Below, one piece after another: positions 1 through 8,709 of a DNA stretch of 64,000 nt (position 1 is its first letter; each line of letters starts with the position of its first letter). This DNA comes from RGIG1681 sp964646345 (GTDB lineage Bacteria > Bacillota > Clostridia > Christensenellales > UBA1242): positions 168,410 to 232,409 of the forward strand of contig CAZYDU010000002.1 in assembly GCA_964646345.1 (NCBI GenBank), written 5' to 3'. Below the pieces are notes generated by a model, which did no database searches, was not told the DNA's origin, and saw only the letters and a program-made list of their open reading frames with translations. The translations under genes and the position numbers were made by a program.

Positions 1-126
1 TGCCTGCTTTGGTCTGTGAACATTCATTTTCTTTCTAAGTTCTGCAACCCAAACTTTTTTCTTCTCGCCTTCTTGTTTAAATTTATAGCCGTTTGTTTGT
101 TTCCAAAGTAAAGGTGAAAGTTTCAT
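1..126 (-). CDS. N-terminal fragment of an unrecognised protein
   Basis: Only the first 42 codons are present; the gene runs off the left edge. Its ATG overlaps the whiA stop codon (TAATG), and a GGGGGAT motif about 9 nt upstream inside whiA can serve as ribosome site, so translational coupling to whiA is likely. The visible part begins MKLSPLLWKQTNGYKF and is rich in Lys and Arg. It does not resemble HPr/Crh, which often follows whiA in Bacillota. No function is proposed. Confidence 0.6.
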   Translation of the reverse strand, partial: MKLSPLLWKQTNGYKFKQEGEKKKVWVAELRKKMNVHRPKQA

Positions 127-1088
127 TAATCTTTATCCCCCAATTCGTTAGATAGTTTTATAAGTTTATCAAATCTTTGAGCAAGTGCCCCACGACTTAT
201 TTTAGTTTCCATTAATGAAATCAAATCATTTAATGACGCTTCGGGATTTGATAGCCTTAAAAGTGCAGTTTCATTCAAAGTATCAGGCAAATTCTCAAGT
301 CCAATCGTGTTTTTAATAATTTCAATGGCCTTAATTTGTTTTATTGACGCATTAACGGTTTTATCAAGATTAGCAGAAATACAATTAACCTGCCTATTCA
401 TCAAATTATTCATATCTCTATCAACTTTTTTATTCATAAGTTCTAAAACTGTTTTATTTGCACCAAAAAGACCCAATGCATCACAAATAAGTTCACTGTT
501 TTTCAAATACACAATAAATTCTTCGCCACGTTCAACCATTTTTGGAAAAATATCAAAATTAGAAAAAATTTCACTAGTTAAATCCGCCTGTGCTTTTGTT
601 TGCAAATTAATCTCAAAATGATATCCATAGGTTTTCTTTTCAGATGTTTCACAAGGAACACTCAAGCTTCCAGAGCCCAAAAATAAACCAGTTAGAAATG
701 CTTTCATCTCATTTTCATTCTTTAAAAATGATTTATCCCCAAGGTCGGATATTTCAGTCAAACCATCATCGCTAGTATAAATAATCCCCAAAGTTTTCAA
801 GATATTTTCAGCCTGATTCTTTGGATTTAGTTCAAATCTCTCACGAGTTTTAAATGACCTAACAACCCTAGTAATTTCAAACTCCGCATCGGAAAATTCT
901 TTTTCTAGCAGATTTTTAGCAAAATCAACAACTTCCATTAAATCACTAGAAATTGAGAAACTTACCCCACCTTTTGAAACAATCAAACTTCCACAAGAAA
1001 TAAAAATGCCTTGCAAAATAGATTTACTTTGCAATTTATACAAATTTTTTTTTAATATTTCTTGCTTTATGTTTGATGATAATGACAT
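126..1088 (-). CDS. whiA: DNA-binding protein WhiA
   Basis: This is a WhiA-family regulator of about 320 residues, the usual length. The family combines a LAGLIDADG-endonuclease-like N-terminal region (here about residues 10-190, with the GLFLGSGSLSVP segment) and a C-terminal helix-turn-helix region (about 220-315, with SNPEASLNDLISL and SRGALAQRF). In Gram-positive bacteria WhiA acts in cell division and chromosome segregation, and in sporulation of actinomycetes. The start is the ATG at 1088 because AAGGAGAG lies just upstream. An in-frame TTG 15 nt earlier would place the ribosome site inside the gene. It is followed by an overlapping unknown gene. Confidence 0.93.
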   Translation of the reverse strand: MSLSSNIKQEILKKNLYKLQSKSILQGIFISCGSLIVSKGGVSFSISSDLMEVVDFAKNLLEKEFSDAEFEITRVVRSFKTRERFELNPKNQAENILKTLGIIYTSDDGLTEISDLGDKSFLKNENEMKAFLTGLFLGSGSLSVPCETSEKKTYGYHFEINLQTKAQADLTSEIFSNFDIFPKMVERGEEFIVYLKNSELICDALGLFGANKTVLELMNKKVDRDMNNLMNRQVNCISANLDKTVNASIKQIKAIEIIKNTIGLENLPDTLNETALLRLSNPEASLNDLISLMETKISRGALAQRFDKLIKLSNELGDKD

Positions 1089-1137
1089 AAACTCTCCTTG
1101 CAATTTCTATTATACTTGGTTTTAAAGTTTTCTTCAA

Positions 1138-1168
1138 TAAAAAAATGTCAAATCACTGACATTTTTTT
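1138..1168 (-). terminator. Terminator after the PHP-domain gene
   Basis: A stem built from AAAATGTCA and TGACATTTT with a 6-nt loop is followed on the minus strand by a run of T. It lies between the PHP gene end and whiA, separating the two transcription units. Confidence 0.8.
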
Positions 1169-1208
1169 GTTTAGTATAAAGTTTTATATAAATAAAATTT
1201 ATGTGTAA

Positions 1209-2789
1209 TTACTTTTTCTCGCCATCAAGCAAATCACTAACCGTGATAAATGCTCCACCACGTTTAGCTGATTTTTTTACATTTTGAGATAGTTTGCTAG
1301 GCATTTCGTTAGTTTCTGATTGTTTTGGTGTCTCAATTTGCTTAGATAGATTTGTTTGTGTAATTGACCCCATAAAATTCTCAGGAGAAACTTTTTGGGT
1401 ATTGTTATTTTCTGTCAAATTCTCATTATTTTGTGATACAACAGCTGAATTTTGCTTATCATTTTTCACAATAGTAGTTCTTTCAGTCGAAGATGAACCA
1501 GCCATCAAATTTCTAAGATTTTGCATATCAGTTTGATTTAAATTTGATGAATTTAATTGTTCGTAAGCCGACAATCCATTATCAACACGAACATTTGATT
1601 TTAAATCATTAACATTAATTTCTGGTTTAGTTTCTTCCGTTTCAGTTTGCTTTATAACAGAGTTAATTGCTTGGAATTTATCAGCAAATCCATCTTGCAT
1701 AAGTGGGTGATTATCATCAAAACTAAACTGAACATCATCTTGTTCATTTTGTTCAAATTCTTCCACAACATTGTCATTTTCTCTACGAATACTATTGAAT
1801 TTATTTTCTTTTATGTAATCCCCAGCTTGTCCAAGCAAATCTTCATCAAAAACATTTTTAGCATAAAATTCATCAACGGTCTCTTTTTTGTAAGGTTCAT
1901 AATGCAAACCTTTTTCTCTTGCGATTTCACTTAGTTTTTGTTCCATTTCATCAGACAACTTGCCAGTAATTTCAGTTTGTTCCCTTCTTTCAATCTCCGT
2001 TTCTTTTTTCTTTTTAGTGCTTTCTAATTGCTCGTAAACTGACTTATAAATTGTGTATGCTCTGTCTTGTTCTGATTTTTCTTCTTCCGTAAACTCAATA
2101 TTTGCAACACGTTCTGATGGAATATTGTATTTTTTTATATATTCCATAGCCTTGTCAACATCGCCAACCTTTTTTCTTTCATGTGCATCAGATGAAATTA
2201 CAAACAAACAACCACTATCAAGCAAATCATTCATTTGTTTTTCAGTCCATTTTGTATGTCTATTGTTAATTTCAACCAATGTTCCACGTTCATAGCATAC
2301 CTTACCAATCTCATACAAATCTGTAGTTAGCACCGAATCCAAATGAGACACAATGGTGACTGGATATTTTTTTATTGCATTAATAAAAGCATTTGTGCAT
2401 TTCTGCTTTGCTTCAGCTGTTTTTTTAGTTTTACCAAAAAAATTAGCAAAATCCGTAAAAGTCATTCTATGATAACCAACAATCAAAATATCAAGCATAG
2501 ACAAAGTTTCATTATCAATATCAATAGTTCCATCTTCGCTTATAATATCAGCTTCAACACCAAGCAAAACCTTTGTTTTTGACCATTCATTGATTTCATC
2601 AACAATCTTTCTAGCTTCCTTAATTTTTTGCTTACTCGTTCTAAAGAAATGAGCATAACCATGGTCGGTTATACCAATTTCAACAAGCCCAATTTCATTA
2701 GCTTCAATAGCCATTTCTTCAATACTATTTTTACCATGTCCAAATCTGCTATTTTTTGAGTGTGTGTGAAGATCTGCAATAAGTTTCAT
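1209..2789 (-). CDS. PHP-domain phosphoesterase with long low-complexity tail
   Basis: Residues 1 to about 225 form a PHP metal-dependent phosphoesterase domain of the YcdX type. HxH is at residues 8-10, followed by TDHG, a metal-ligand Glu in VEADI, VSHLDS and a terminal SDAH near residue 197. All metal-binding motifs look intact, so hydrolysis of a phosphomonoester is expected; the substrate is unknown. The remaining roughly 300 residues are Gln/Asn/Ser/Thr-rich, probably disordered, and not part of the family. The ATG at 2789 is preferred over an upstream GTG because AGGTGAT sits 5 nt before it. The gene overlaps the end of murB by about 40 nt. Confidence 0.85.
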   Translation of the reverse strand: MKLIADLHTHSKNSRFGHGKNSIEEMAIEANEIGLVEIGITDHGYAHFFRTSKQKIKEARKIVDEINEWSKTKVLLGVEADIISEDGTIDIDNETLSMLDILIVGYHRMTFTDFANFFGKTKKTAEAKQKCTNAFINAIKKYPVTIVSHLDSVLTTDLYEIGKVCYERGTLVEINNRHTKWTEKQMNDLLDSGCLFVISSDAHERKKVGDVDKAMEYIKKYNIPSERVANIEFTEEEKSEQDRAYTIYKSVYEQLESTKKKKETEIERREQTEITGKLSDEMEQKLSEIAREKGLHYEPYKKETVDEFYAKNVFDEDLLGQAGDYIKENKFNSIRRENDNVVEEFEQNEQDDVQFSFDDNHPLMQDGFADKFQAINSVIKQTETEETKPEINVNDLKSNVRVDNGLSAYEQLNSSNLNQTDMQNLRNLMAGSSSTERTTIVKNDKQNSAVVSQNNENLTENNNTQKVSPENFMGSITQTNLSKQIETPKQSETNEMPSKLSQNVKKSAKRGGAFITVSDLLDGEKK

Positions 2790-3705
2790 AACTATCACCT
2801 ACTTTTTCTATTTCCGAAACAAGTGACAAACCAAACTGCTCACAAACCTTTTTTTCAACAATATTCTGAAGTTCCAAAAAATCCTTACAATTCCCTTGTT
2901 TTTCATTAACAAAGAAATTAGCATGCTTTCTCGAAACATAAATACCGCCAACTTGTAGATTCTTTAATCCCGCTCTTTCAATATAAAATCCAGCGGATTT
3001 TCCATTGATTTTTCGATAAACTGAACCTAAAGAAAACCCATTTGGTTGCATCACAGCACGTTTGTACGTATATTCGTTACATAGTTTAATTATATCATAC
3101 TCATTTTTGTTTTCAAACAAAAATGAAGCGGTTAATAAAACAATTCCCTTTAAATTAGAAAAATGATAACCAAACTTGATATCTTTTGCTGGTATCTCAA
3201 CCACCTTCCCATCACAAAAAGCACTCAAGCTCAAAAGCCTTGACGAAATTGGATTTCCGTAAGCCCCTGCATTATTAAATATCGCACCGCCAATGGTTGC
3301 AGGAATGCCAATTAATTCTTCAATGCCACCGAGTCTGTTTCTTTTTAAAATTTCAATAACTCTTGAAACTTGCATACCAGCAGAAACCGTTACCTTATTT
3401 CCTTCAATTCTATATTCATCTTTCATTTTATTTGTAAAAACAATCGGAAAGCTTATAGTATTTGTAAACAACAAATTGCTTGTATTTCCCACAACCTTGT
3501 ATTCATATTTTTGTCTAAATAAAAACTTAACAACAGAACTTAATTCCCTAACATTTTTTGGAAATATTGCCATTCGAATAATTTGTCCAATTCTGATAGT
3601 TGATATCTCGACTACATCAAAATTCTCAACAAAATCTATTTTAGATTGAACCAACATTTGCTTTAATTTATCCACAAAACTCTCCGTTTTTAAGTATTTG
3701 TCCAT
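2749..3705 (-). CDS. murB: UDP-N-acetylenolpyruvoylglucosamine reductase MurB
   Basis: MurB uses FAD and NADPH to reduce UDP-GlcNAc-enolpyruvate to UDP-MurNAc in the cytoplasmic phase of peptidoglycan synthesis. The FAD-binding region is visible as VVGNTSNLLF near residue 76 and IPATIGGAIFNNAGAYG near 135. GSVYR near 226 carries the expected catalytic Ser, and HANFFVN marks the C-terminal domain. The length of 318 residues fits the Gram-positive form. It starts 17 nt after the solute-binding gene without a clear Shine-Dalgarno, and its 3' end overlaps the PHP gene, so these genes are probably cotranscribed. Confidence 0.93.
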   Translation of the reverse strand: MDKYLKTESFVDKLKQMLVQSKIDFVENFDVVEISTIRIGQIIRMAIFPKNVRELSSVVKFLFRQKYEYKVVGNTSNLLFTNTISFPIVFTNKMKDEYRIEGNKVTVSAGMQVSRVIEILKRNRLGGIEELIGIPATIGGAIFNNAGAYGNPISSRLLSLSAFCDGKVVEIPAKDIKFGYHFSNLKGIVLLTASFLFENKNEYDIIKLCNEYTYKRAVMQPNGFSLGSVYRKINGKSAGFYIERAGLKNLQVGGIYVSRKHANFFVNEKQGNCKDFLELQNIVEKKVCEQFGLSLVSEIEKVGDSYETYCRSSHTLKK

Positions 3706-3721
3706 TCAATCTTAAATTTTA

Positions 3722-4804
3722 CTAAAATACAGTTTCAAGCTCTAAATCGCTGAAATTTTCAGGTATTATGTCTCGCATAACACTATCATTTGATAGTTCT
3801 AACCCGCCAATAACAGAAGTCAAACCAATACCATCTATATCCTTTTGATTTTCCATATCAACCATAAAAAGAGCAAACTTTTCAGCTAACATATTTCGAA
3901 CTTCATTTCCTTTTTTTGTTACGAAAGCATATTGCACCAAATCAGTCCATTGGTTAAGTGGAAGATAAATCACATCACTAACCTTTCCTTTTTCTTCCCT
4001 TGATTTCATTCTACAAACATCTCGATGCGTACCGAGCAAAATCGTTGTTTCATTTGCAAGAAATGAACAATATGCACTATAACCGGTTTTTGATATATTT
4101 TCTTCATTTTCTTTTTCGATAAGTTGAACAGACCTTGCTTTATTGTATGCATTTAAACTATTTTTTGGCATTAAATATGCCCCAGTACCAAAGCCCAACG
4201 AAATTGATTTTTTCACTTGCTTTCCAGATTTATATTCAAACCCAGAATCATAAACTATTTCATTTAACCTGACACTATCCGCATTAATACCAGCCTTTTC
4301 AATCTTAGACTTCGTGGAAATTAAACAATAAAAACCCACACACCATGCAAGAGCATAAAGTTCTTCATTTATCTTTCCCGCATTCAAAAACACATCAGCA
4401 ACATCACTTGCTATATTTTCATAGGGCTTTATGTAGGTTTTTATTAGTTCAGAAACACCATAAGAACATGAAAACACATCAGGAATTTCCCCTTCTGCAA
4501 GCAAGTTTTGACATTCGCCTTGCGTGAGATTTCGAATAACCACATAAGTTCCCTTGTTTTCCTTTTGAAATTTCTGTGCCACTTTTTCAATATACGACAC
4601 TTTGTTAACTGAGCCACTTTCGAAAGTATCAATGTTCCAAACTTCAATTATACCTTGATATTCACTTTTTTTCCCAATGAAAGTGCTATAAATCAAACTT
4701 AAATCATCTCCAACTAAAAACGTTAAAAATGGAGTAACAAAAACTAAAACCAGTGCTAAAAACAAAATACTAACTCTAAATACAACGCTCTTTATTTTTT
4801 TCAT
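3722..4804 (-). CDS. Extracellular solute-binding protein-like, membrane-anchored
   Basis: The 360-residue protein has an N-terminal hydrophobic segment (about residues 8-33) without a lipobox cysteine, so it is probably membrane-anchored. It continues with a family 1 solute-binding pattern (GIIEVWNIDTFE, then VAQKFQKENKG and IPDVFSCSYGV). Such proteins usually deliver sugars to ABC importers, but no permease or ATPase gene is nearby, so a transport role is inference. No Shine-Dalgarno is visible; a TAAAAT box lies 6 nt before the ATG. It is the first gene of a unit with murB and the PHP gene. Confidence 0.7.
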   Translation of the reverse strand: MKKIKSVVFRVSILFLALVLVFVTPFLTFLVGDDLSLIYSTFIGKKSEYQGIIEVWNIDTFESGSVNKVSYIEKVAQKFQKENKGTYVVIRNLTQGECQNLLAEGEIPDVFSCSYGVSELIKTYIKPYENIASDVADVFLNAGKINEELYALAWCVGFYCLISTKSKIEKAGINADSVRLNEIVYDSGFEYKSGKQVKKSISLGFGTGAYLMPKNSLNAYNKARSVQLIEKENEENISKTGYSAYCSFLANETTILLGTHRDVCRMKSREEKGKVSDVIYLPLNQWTDLVQYAFVTKKGNEVRNMLAEKFALFMVDMENQKDIDGIGLTSVIGGLELSNDSVMRDIIPENFSDLELETVF

Positions 4805-4839
4805 TGATAAATTTTATGCTTTAAAAGTTTTTGCTATGA

Positions 4840-4869
4840 AAAAAACCAAGAAGCATTCTTCTTGATTTT
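4840..4869 (-). terminator. Terminator after uvrC
   Basis: The inverted repeat CAAGAAG-CATT-CTTCTTG, extended by A/T pairs, is followed on the minus strand by seven T. It lies directly after the uvrC stop codon. Confidence 0.85.
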
Positions 4870-4873
4870 TTTA

Positions 4874-6694
4874 TTATTCATGATAAAAATCAAATATAGT
4901 TTTTGCTAAATTTTCTCCAATTCCATCAACTTTCATAAGTTCTTGTCTGCTAGCTTTTGAAATTGCTTCAACAGACTTGAATTGTTTTAGCAACAGTTTA
5001 GTTTTCTGTTCCCCAACACCTTCAATATTTGAAATTGAACTTTTTAATGATTTCCCACGCAATTTTCTATGATAAGTTATAGCAAATCTATGCGATTCAT
5101 CACGCACACGTTGCAAGAGTTTTAAAACATTATCCCTTAAATCTAAAACTATTGGTTTATCGGAATTACATGCACAAATTTCTTCATTTTGTTCAGCAAG
5201 TGAAACAACCGCAACATCAAGTTCCAAGTCATCAATAACCTTTTTCGCTTCATGAAGTTGTCCAAATCCGCCATCAATCAAAATTAAATCCGGTTTTTTA
5301 GAAAACCCTTCCTTACATTCTTTCAAATTAGTAAGCCTTCGCAATAAAACTTCATGCATTGATTTATAATCATCAGCCCCAACAACTGTTTTTATTTTAA
5401 ATTTACGATATTCCTTATATGCAGGTTCTCCACGCTCAAAAACAACCATACTTGCAACTGAAAATTCGCCTGAAATATTCGAAATATCATAACCTTCTAT
5501 GCGGTATAAATGCTTTAAATTTAACATTTTTTGCAGGTTTTCAAGTGCCTTTTGTGTCATTTGATATTTTCTATCAATACGTTCTTGAAAATGTTCCAAA
5601 AATTCATTAGCATTTTTATTTGCACTCTCAACAAGTTCCTTCTTTATACCGATTTTAGGGATTGTTACCCTAACAACCTTCGAAAAAGCTGATAAAATAT
5701 ACTCTTGCAAAATTTGCTTATCTTCTTCCAAAAGGTCTAAAGCTACAATTTCTTTTGGAATAAGTTTTTCTTTATAATAATTAGAAATAAACGACAAAAG
5801 AATTTCGTTTTTTTCTCCAATTACATCTACAAGCGGATAATTTACTTGCCCCATATTTTTTCCATTTCTCATAATCATGATATTAACGGCAAATACATCA
5901 TCTTTTTCAACTATGCCAAACACATCAAAGTTTGTATCCTTAGTTAGACTAGTAATTAAGTTTTTATCAATTCCTTCAAGAGATCGAAGCTGATTTCTAA
6001 TAACCAAAGCTTCTTCAAACTCTTGTTTTTCAGCATGCTTATTCATTTTTCTTGTCAGTTCTTGTTTAATATTCCCCGTTTTTCCATTCAAAAACTCAAT
6101 AACTTTGTCTAAAACTTTCATATACTCTTGTTCGCCATTTTCCACAACGCAAGGAGCTAGACACTTTCCAATTTCACCATATAAACAAGGCTTATTAAGC
6201 TTAGCACAAGCATTAAAATTTTTATTACACCACCTAATAGGATAAGCGGATTTAATCATATCCACAAGCTCCCTAATCCTAGTCCCAGTAACATAAGGTC
6301 CGAACAATAAAACATTTGGCTGATTTTCAGGACGTCTAACAATTTGAAGCCTTGGGTATTTTTCGTTAAAATCAATTTTCAGGTAAGGAAAAGATTTATC
6401 ATCTTTTAACAAAATATTATATTTAGGCTTATATTTTTTTATTAAATTACTCTCTAGTGAAAAAGCATCAAGCTCGGAATTTGTTAAAATATATTCAAAA
6501 TGGTCAATATTAGACACCAAAGCATAAGTTTTTTGAGTTTTTGGTGTATCATCAAAATAACTTTTAACTCTACGCCTTAAAATTTTTGCTTTCCCAACAT
6601 AAATAACTTCGTCATTTACATCTTTCATGATATAAACACCCGAAGTTTCTGGAAGCTCATTTTTAACCTTTTCTAATAATTCTTTTCTTGTCAT
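4874..6694 (-). CDS. uvrC: Excinuclease ABC subunit C
   Basis: UvrC makes the dual incisions in nucleotide excision repair. The protein shows an N-terminal GIY-YIG nuclease (SGVYIMKD, EVIYVGKA), a cysteine-rich region typical of UvrC (NACAKLNKPCLYGEIGKC and LAPC), a UVR region and the RNase H-like nuclease with YDISNISG, LILIDGGFG and DESHRFAITYHR. Tandem helix-hairpin-helix motifs close the C-terminus (IEGVGEQK, VDGIGENLAKT). At 606 residues it is full length. It starts 8 nt after the first kinase-fold gene and may share its transcript. Confidence 0.96.
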   Translation of the reverse strand: MTRKELLEKVKNELPETSGVYIMKDVNDEVIYVGKAKILRRRVKSYFDDTPKTQKTYALVSNIDHFEYILTNSELDAFSLESNLIKKYKPKYNILLKDDKSFPYLKIDFNEKYPRLQIVRRPENQPNVLLFGPYVTGTRIRELVDMIKSAYPIRWCNKNFNACAKLNKPCLYGEIGKCLAPCVVENGEQEYMKVLDKVIEFLNGKTGNIKQELTRKMNKHAEKQEFEEALVIRNQLRSLEGIDKNLITSLTKDTNFDVFGIVEKDDVFAVNIMIMRNGKNMGQVNYPLVDVIGEKNEILLSFISNYYKEKLIPKEIVALDLLEEDKQILQEYILSAFSKVVRVTIPKIGIKKELVESANKNANEFLEHFQERIDRKYQMTQKALENLQKMLNLKHLYRIEGYDISNISGEFSVASMVVFERGEPAYKEYRKFKIKTVVGADDYKSMHEVLLRRLTNLKECKEGFSKKPDLILIDGGFGQLHEAKKVIDDLELDVAVVSLAEQNEEICACNSDKPIVLDLRDNVLKLLQRVRDESHRFAITYHRKLRGKSLKSSISNIEGVGEQKTKLLLKQFKSVEAISKASRQELMKVDGIGENLAKTIFDFYHE

Positions 6695-6701
6695 TTTTCT
6701 C

Positions 6702-7661
6702 TTATCTACTAAACTCTGCTATTATATTTTGTTCACTTTTTTTATTAACAATGTGTTCTAAAAACCAAAAAATAGATTCAATCTCTGCTTCATTTAAATT
6801 ATCATACACCAACAAGTTTTTGCATTCTTTTGCCCATACTTGCATAAATTCGCCTAAAACTTTTCTATTATTTCTCCAGTTTTTATTAATATCAGCATCA
6901 ACTTTTTCTTTAGTTACTCTTTGAAATTTATCAATCTCACCTTGAACATTTCTAACCGAAGAAAATAAGTATATCAAATCGGACAATGTTTTATATTTAA
7001 AATATTTATTTCTAAACTTTCCTTCACAGTCGAGCCATCTATTTGGATTAACATGCACCATGCATTCATCAATTAATGTTATTTTATTGCCATCAGTCAA
7101 AACATTGCCAACATGCATGTCAGGCAAACTAAATACCGAATTTTTATTGATATGAATGTATGTTTCAATAAATTTTCGGATTTCATCTCGAGATAAAGTT
7201 TCAAGTCTCTCACTTTTTTCCAAAACCATTTTAGAATACTCATTCAAAAGAGCTGTATATAAACTTTTATTTTCACTGATACTACTTATCGCATTCATAA
7301 ACTCATCTTTAGAACAAATTTTTTTAACTCTTGGTTCTATTTCGTTTATTGAGTAAGGAAAAATTACATCTCCAGGCACTTGTTCTTGCAAAATGTAACA
7401 TTTATACACCTTGTCAGCTTCACAAATAGGCACTCTCGCCCATGAATAAATTTTAGGGCAAGCAAAACCACCATCACCAAAACGTTGAATTTCATTACAA
7501 TAATTGTCAAATTCATTAAATTCAAGATTAACCCTTCCAAAATATTTAACAACAAACTCTTTGCCAACAAAATAAGCACTTCCTTCAGCTCCAAATTTAG
7601 CAGGATATGCTTTCAAATCAGGAATTAAATTATTTAAATACTTTTTATAATTTTTATCCAT
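6702..7661 (-). CDS. Kinase-fold protein, copy 1 of 3
   Basis: This is the first of three tandem paralogues with a protein-kinase/aminoglycoside-phosphotransferase-like layout. A Gly-containing loop and lysine strand (GAEGSAYFVGKEFVVKYF) are followed by a hinge-like YILQEQVPGDVIF. The catalytic loop is PDMHVGNVL (Asp about residue 181) and the metal-binding segment ITLIDE. The family's HxD is replaced by LPD, but the Asp, the Asn five residues on and the later Asp are kept, so catalysis is plausible. The substrate is unknown. A GGAGA ribosome site and an extended -10 box (7680-7688) lie upstream. Confidence 0.7.
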   Translation of the reverse strand: MDKNYKKYLNNLIPDLKAYPAKFGAEGSAYFVGKEFVVKYFGRVNLEFNEFDNYCNEIQRFGDGGFACPKIYSWARVPICEADKVYKCYILQEQVPGDVIFPYSINEIEPRVKKICSKDEFMNAISSISENKSLYTALLNEYSKMVLEKSERLETLSRDEIRKFIETYIHINKNSVFSLPDMHVGNVLTDGNKITLIDECMVHVNPNRWLDCEGKFRNKYFKYKTLSDLIYLFSSVRNVQGEIDKFQRVTKEKVDADINKNWRNNRKVLGEFMQVWAKECKNLLVYDNLNEAEIESIFWFLEHIVNKKSEQNIIAEFSR

Positions 7662-7679
7662 TTGTTCTCCACTTCTTTA

Positions 7680-7688
7680 ATTATAACA
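7680..7688 (-). promoter_or_regulatory. Extended -10 promoter element of kinase-fold copy 1
   Basis: The minus strand reads TGTTATAAT, an extended -10 element, about 20 nt before the start codon. No good -35 box is seen. Confidence 0.5.
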
Positions 7689-7736
7689 CATATATTCTAA
7701 AATAAAAAGAAAAGTACTTACTTTTCTTTTGCGATA

Positions 7737-8699
7737 TTATTTTTCCAAACAATCAAAAATTTCATTTGCAGATTCTTCATCTAGCATCTTTTTAAGCATA
7801 TAATGATTCCCCATAGATTTTCCAAATTCAGAAAGTTTTACATCAAAACAAACATATTTAGCTCTTTTAATAAATCTAATCATAGCTTCTTTGCAAGGCT
7901 TAACAACCTTATCTCTTTGGTCAAGCAAAAAACTCTTATATTCGTCATCAAAATAGCCAAAACGGTCGCCATTTGTAACATAGTTATTAAATGCAAAAAT
8001 CCACAATAAACCCGTTGTAAAAATCCTATCAGAATATCTTTTTGATGCCAATTCAGTTCCAACTCTACGCTTTGCTTCATTGTCAATTACAAAAAAACCT
8101 TTATCATTTGTCAAAACATTAGTAGCAAATATGTCAGGGTTGCTGAATTTTCCATCTAAACACATTAAGTATAAATCAAACAAAAATTTATCAATTTGTG
8201 ATTCCGGCATTGAACACAAATAGTTGTTAACTTCCTGAAAATCTTCAACATATCTAGTCAAAATTTTTTTAAATAAAGACCTATTCAATTCAGGAATTTG
8301 CACTGTTTGTTTAAATTCAACCCTATCACACAAATCCTTACAAATTGAGTAAATTGTCTCTATATTTCCTTGAAAAATCTGACGACCTTTTATCCTTTCT
8401 TCTAAAATATAATAATCAAATCTACATTCAGGTCTTGCTTTTCTATCCACATTAGGCATAAAATCCCAGGCATAAATTTTTGGAACATTAAACCCTTTTT
8501 CAGCAAAACTTTTCATTTCTCTGCAATAGTCACTAAAAATATGATGGAATTGCTCATCGTTTTTATGAGTATATTTTTTCACAACATAATCATCATTTAC
8601 AAAATATGCCTTACCTTCTCCACCAACGTTGCATGAATACTCATTTAAATGACTTATGCAATCATAAAGAAATAATTTTTGATTTGAAATATCAGACAT
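7737..8699 (-). CDS. Kinase-fold protein, copy 2 of 3
   Basis: This paralogue shares the layout of its neighbours: VGGEGKAYFVNDDYVVKKY at the N-terminus, VPKIYAWDF, YYILEERIKGRQIF, then the catalytic loop NPDIFATNVL (Asp about residue 189) and FFVIDNE. A Phe replaces the His found after the catalytic Asp in copies 1 and 3, but Asp, Asn and the distal Asp remain. AAAGGTGG precedes the ATG. The gene starts 11 nt after copy 3 and is separated from copy 1 by 75 nt that contain copy 1's own promoter element. The substrate is unknown. Confidence 0.7.
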   Translation of the reverse strand: MSDISNQKLFLYDCISHLNEYSCNVGGEGKAYFVNDDYVVKKYTHKNDEQFHHIFSDYCREMKSFAEKGFNVPKIYAWDFMPNVDRKARPECRFDYYILEERIKGRQIFQGNIETIYSICKDLCDRVEFKQTVQIPELNRSLFKKILTRYVEDFQEVNNYLCSMPESQIDKFLFDLYLMCLDGKFSNPDIFATNVLTNDKGFFVIDNEAKRRVGTELASKRYSDRIFTTGLLWIFAFNNYVTNGDRFGYFDDEYKSFLLDQRDKVVKPCKEAMIRFIKRAKYVCFDVKLSEFGKSMGNHYMLKKMLDEESANEIFDCLEK

Positions 8700-8709
8700 A
8701 AAACCACCT

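Noticed and set aside
307..621. Plus-strand frame of 104 codons inside whiA
   Set aside because: It is a shadow of whiA on the opposite strand with no ribosome site; the AT-rich code produces many such frames.
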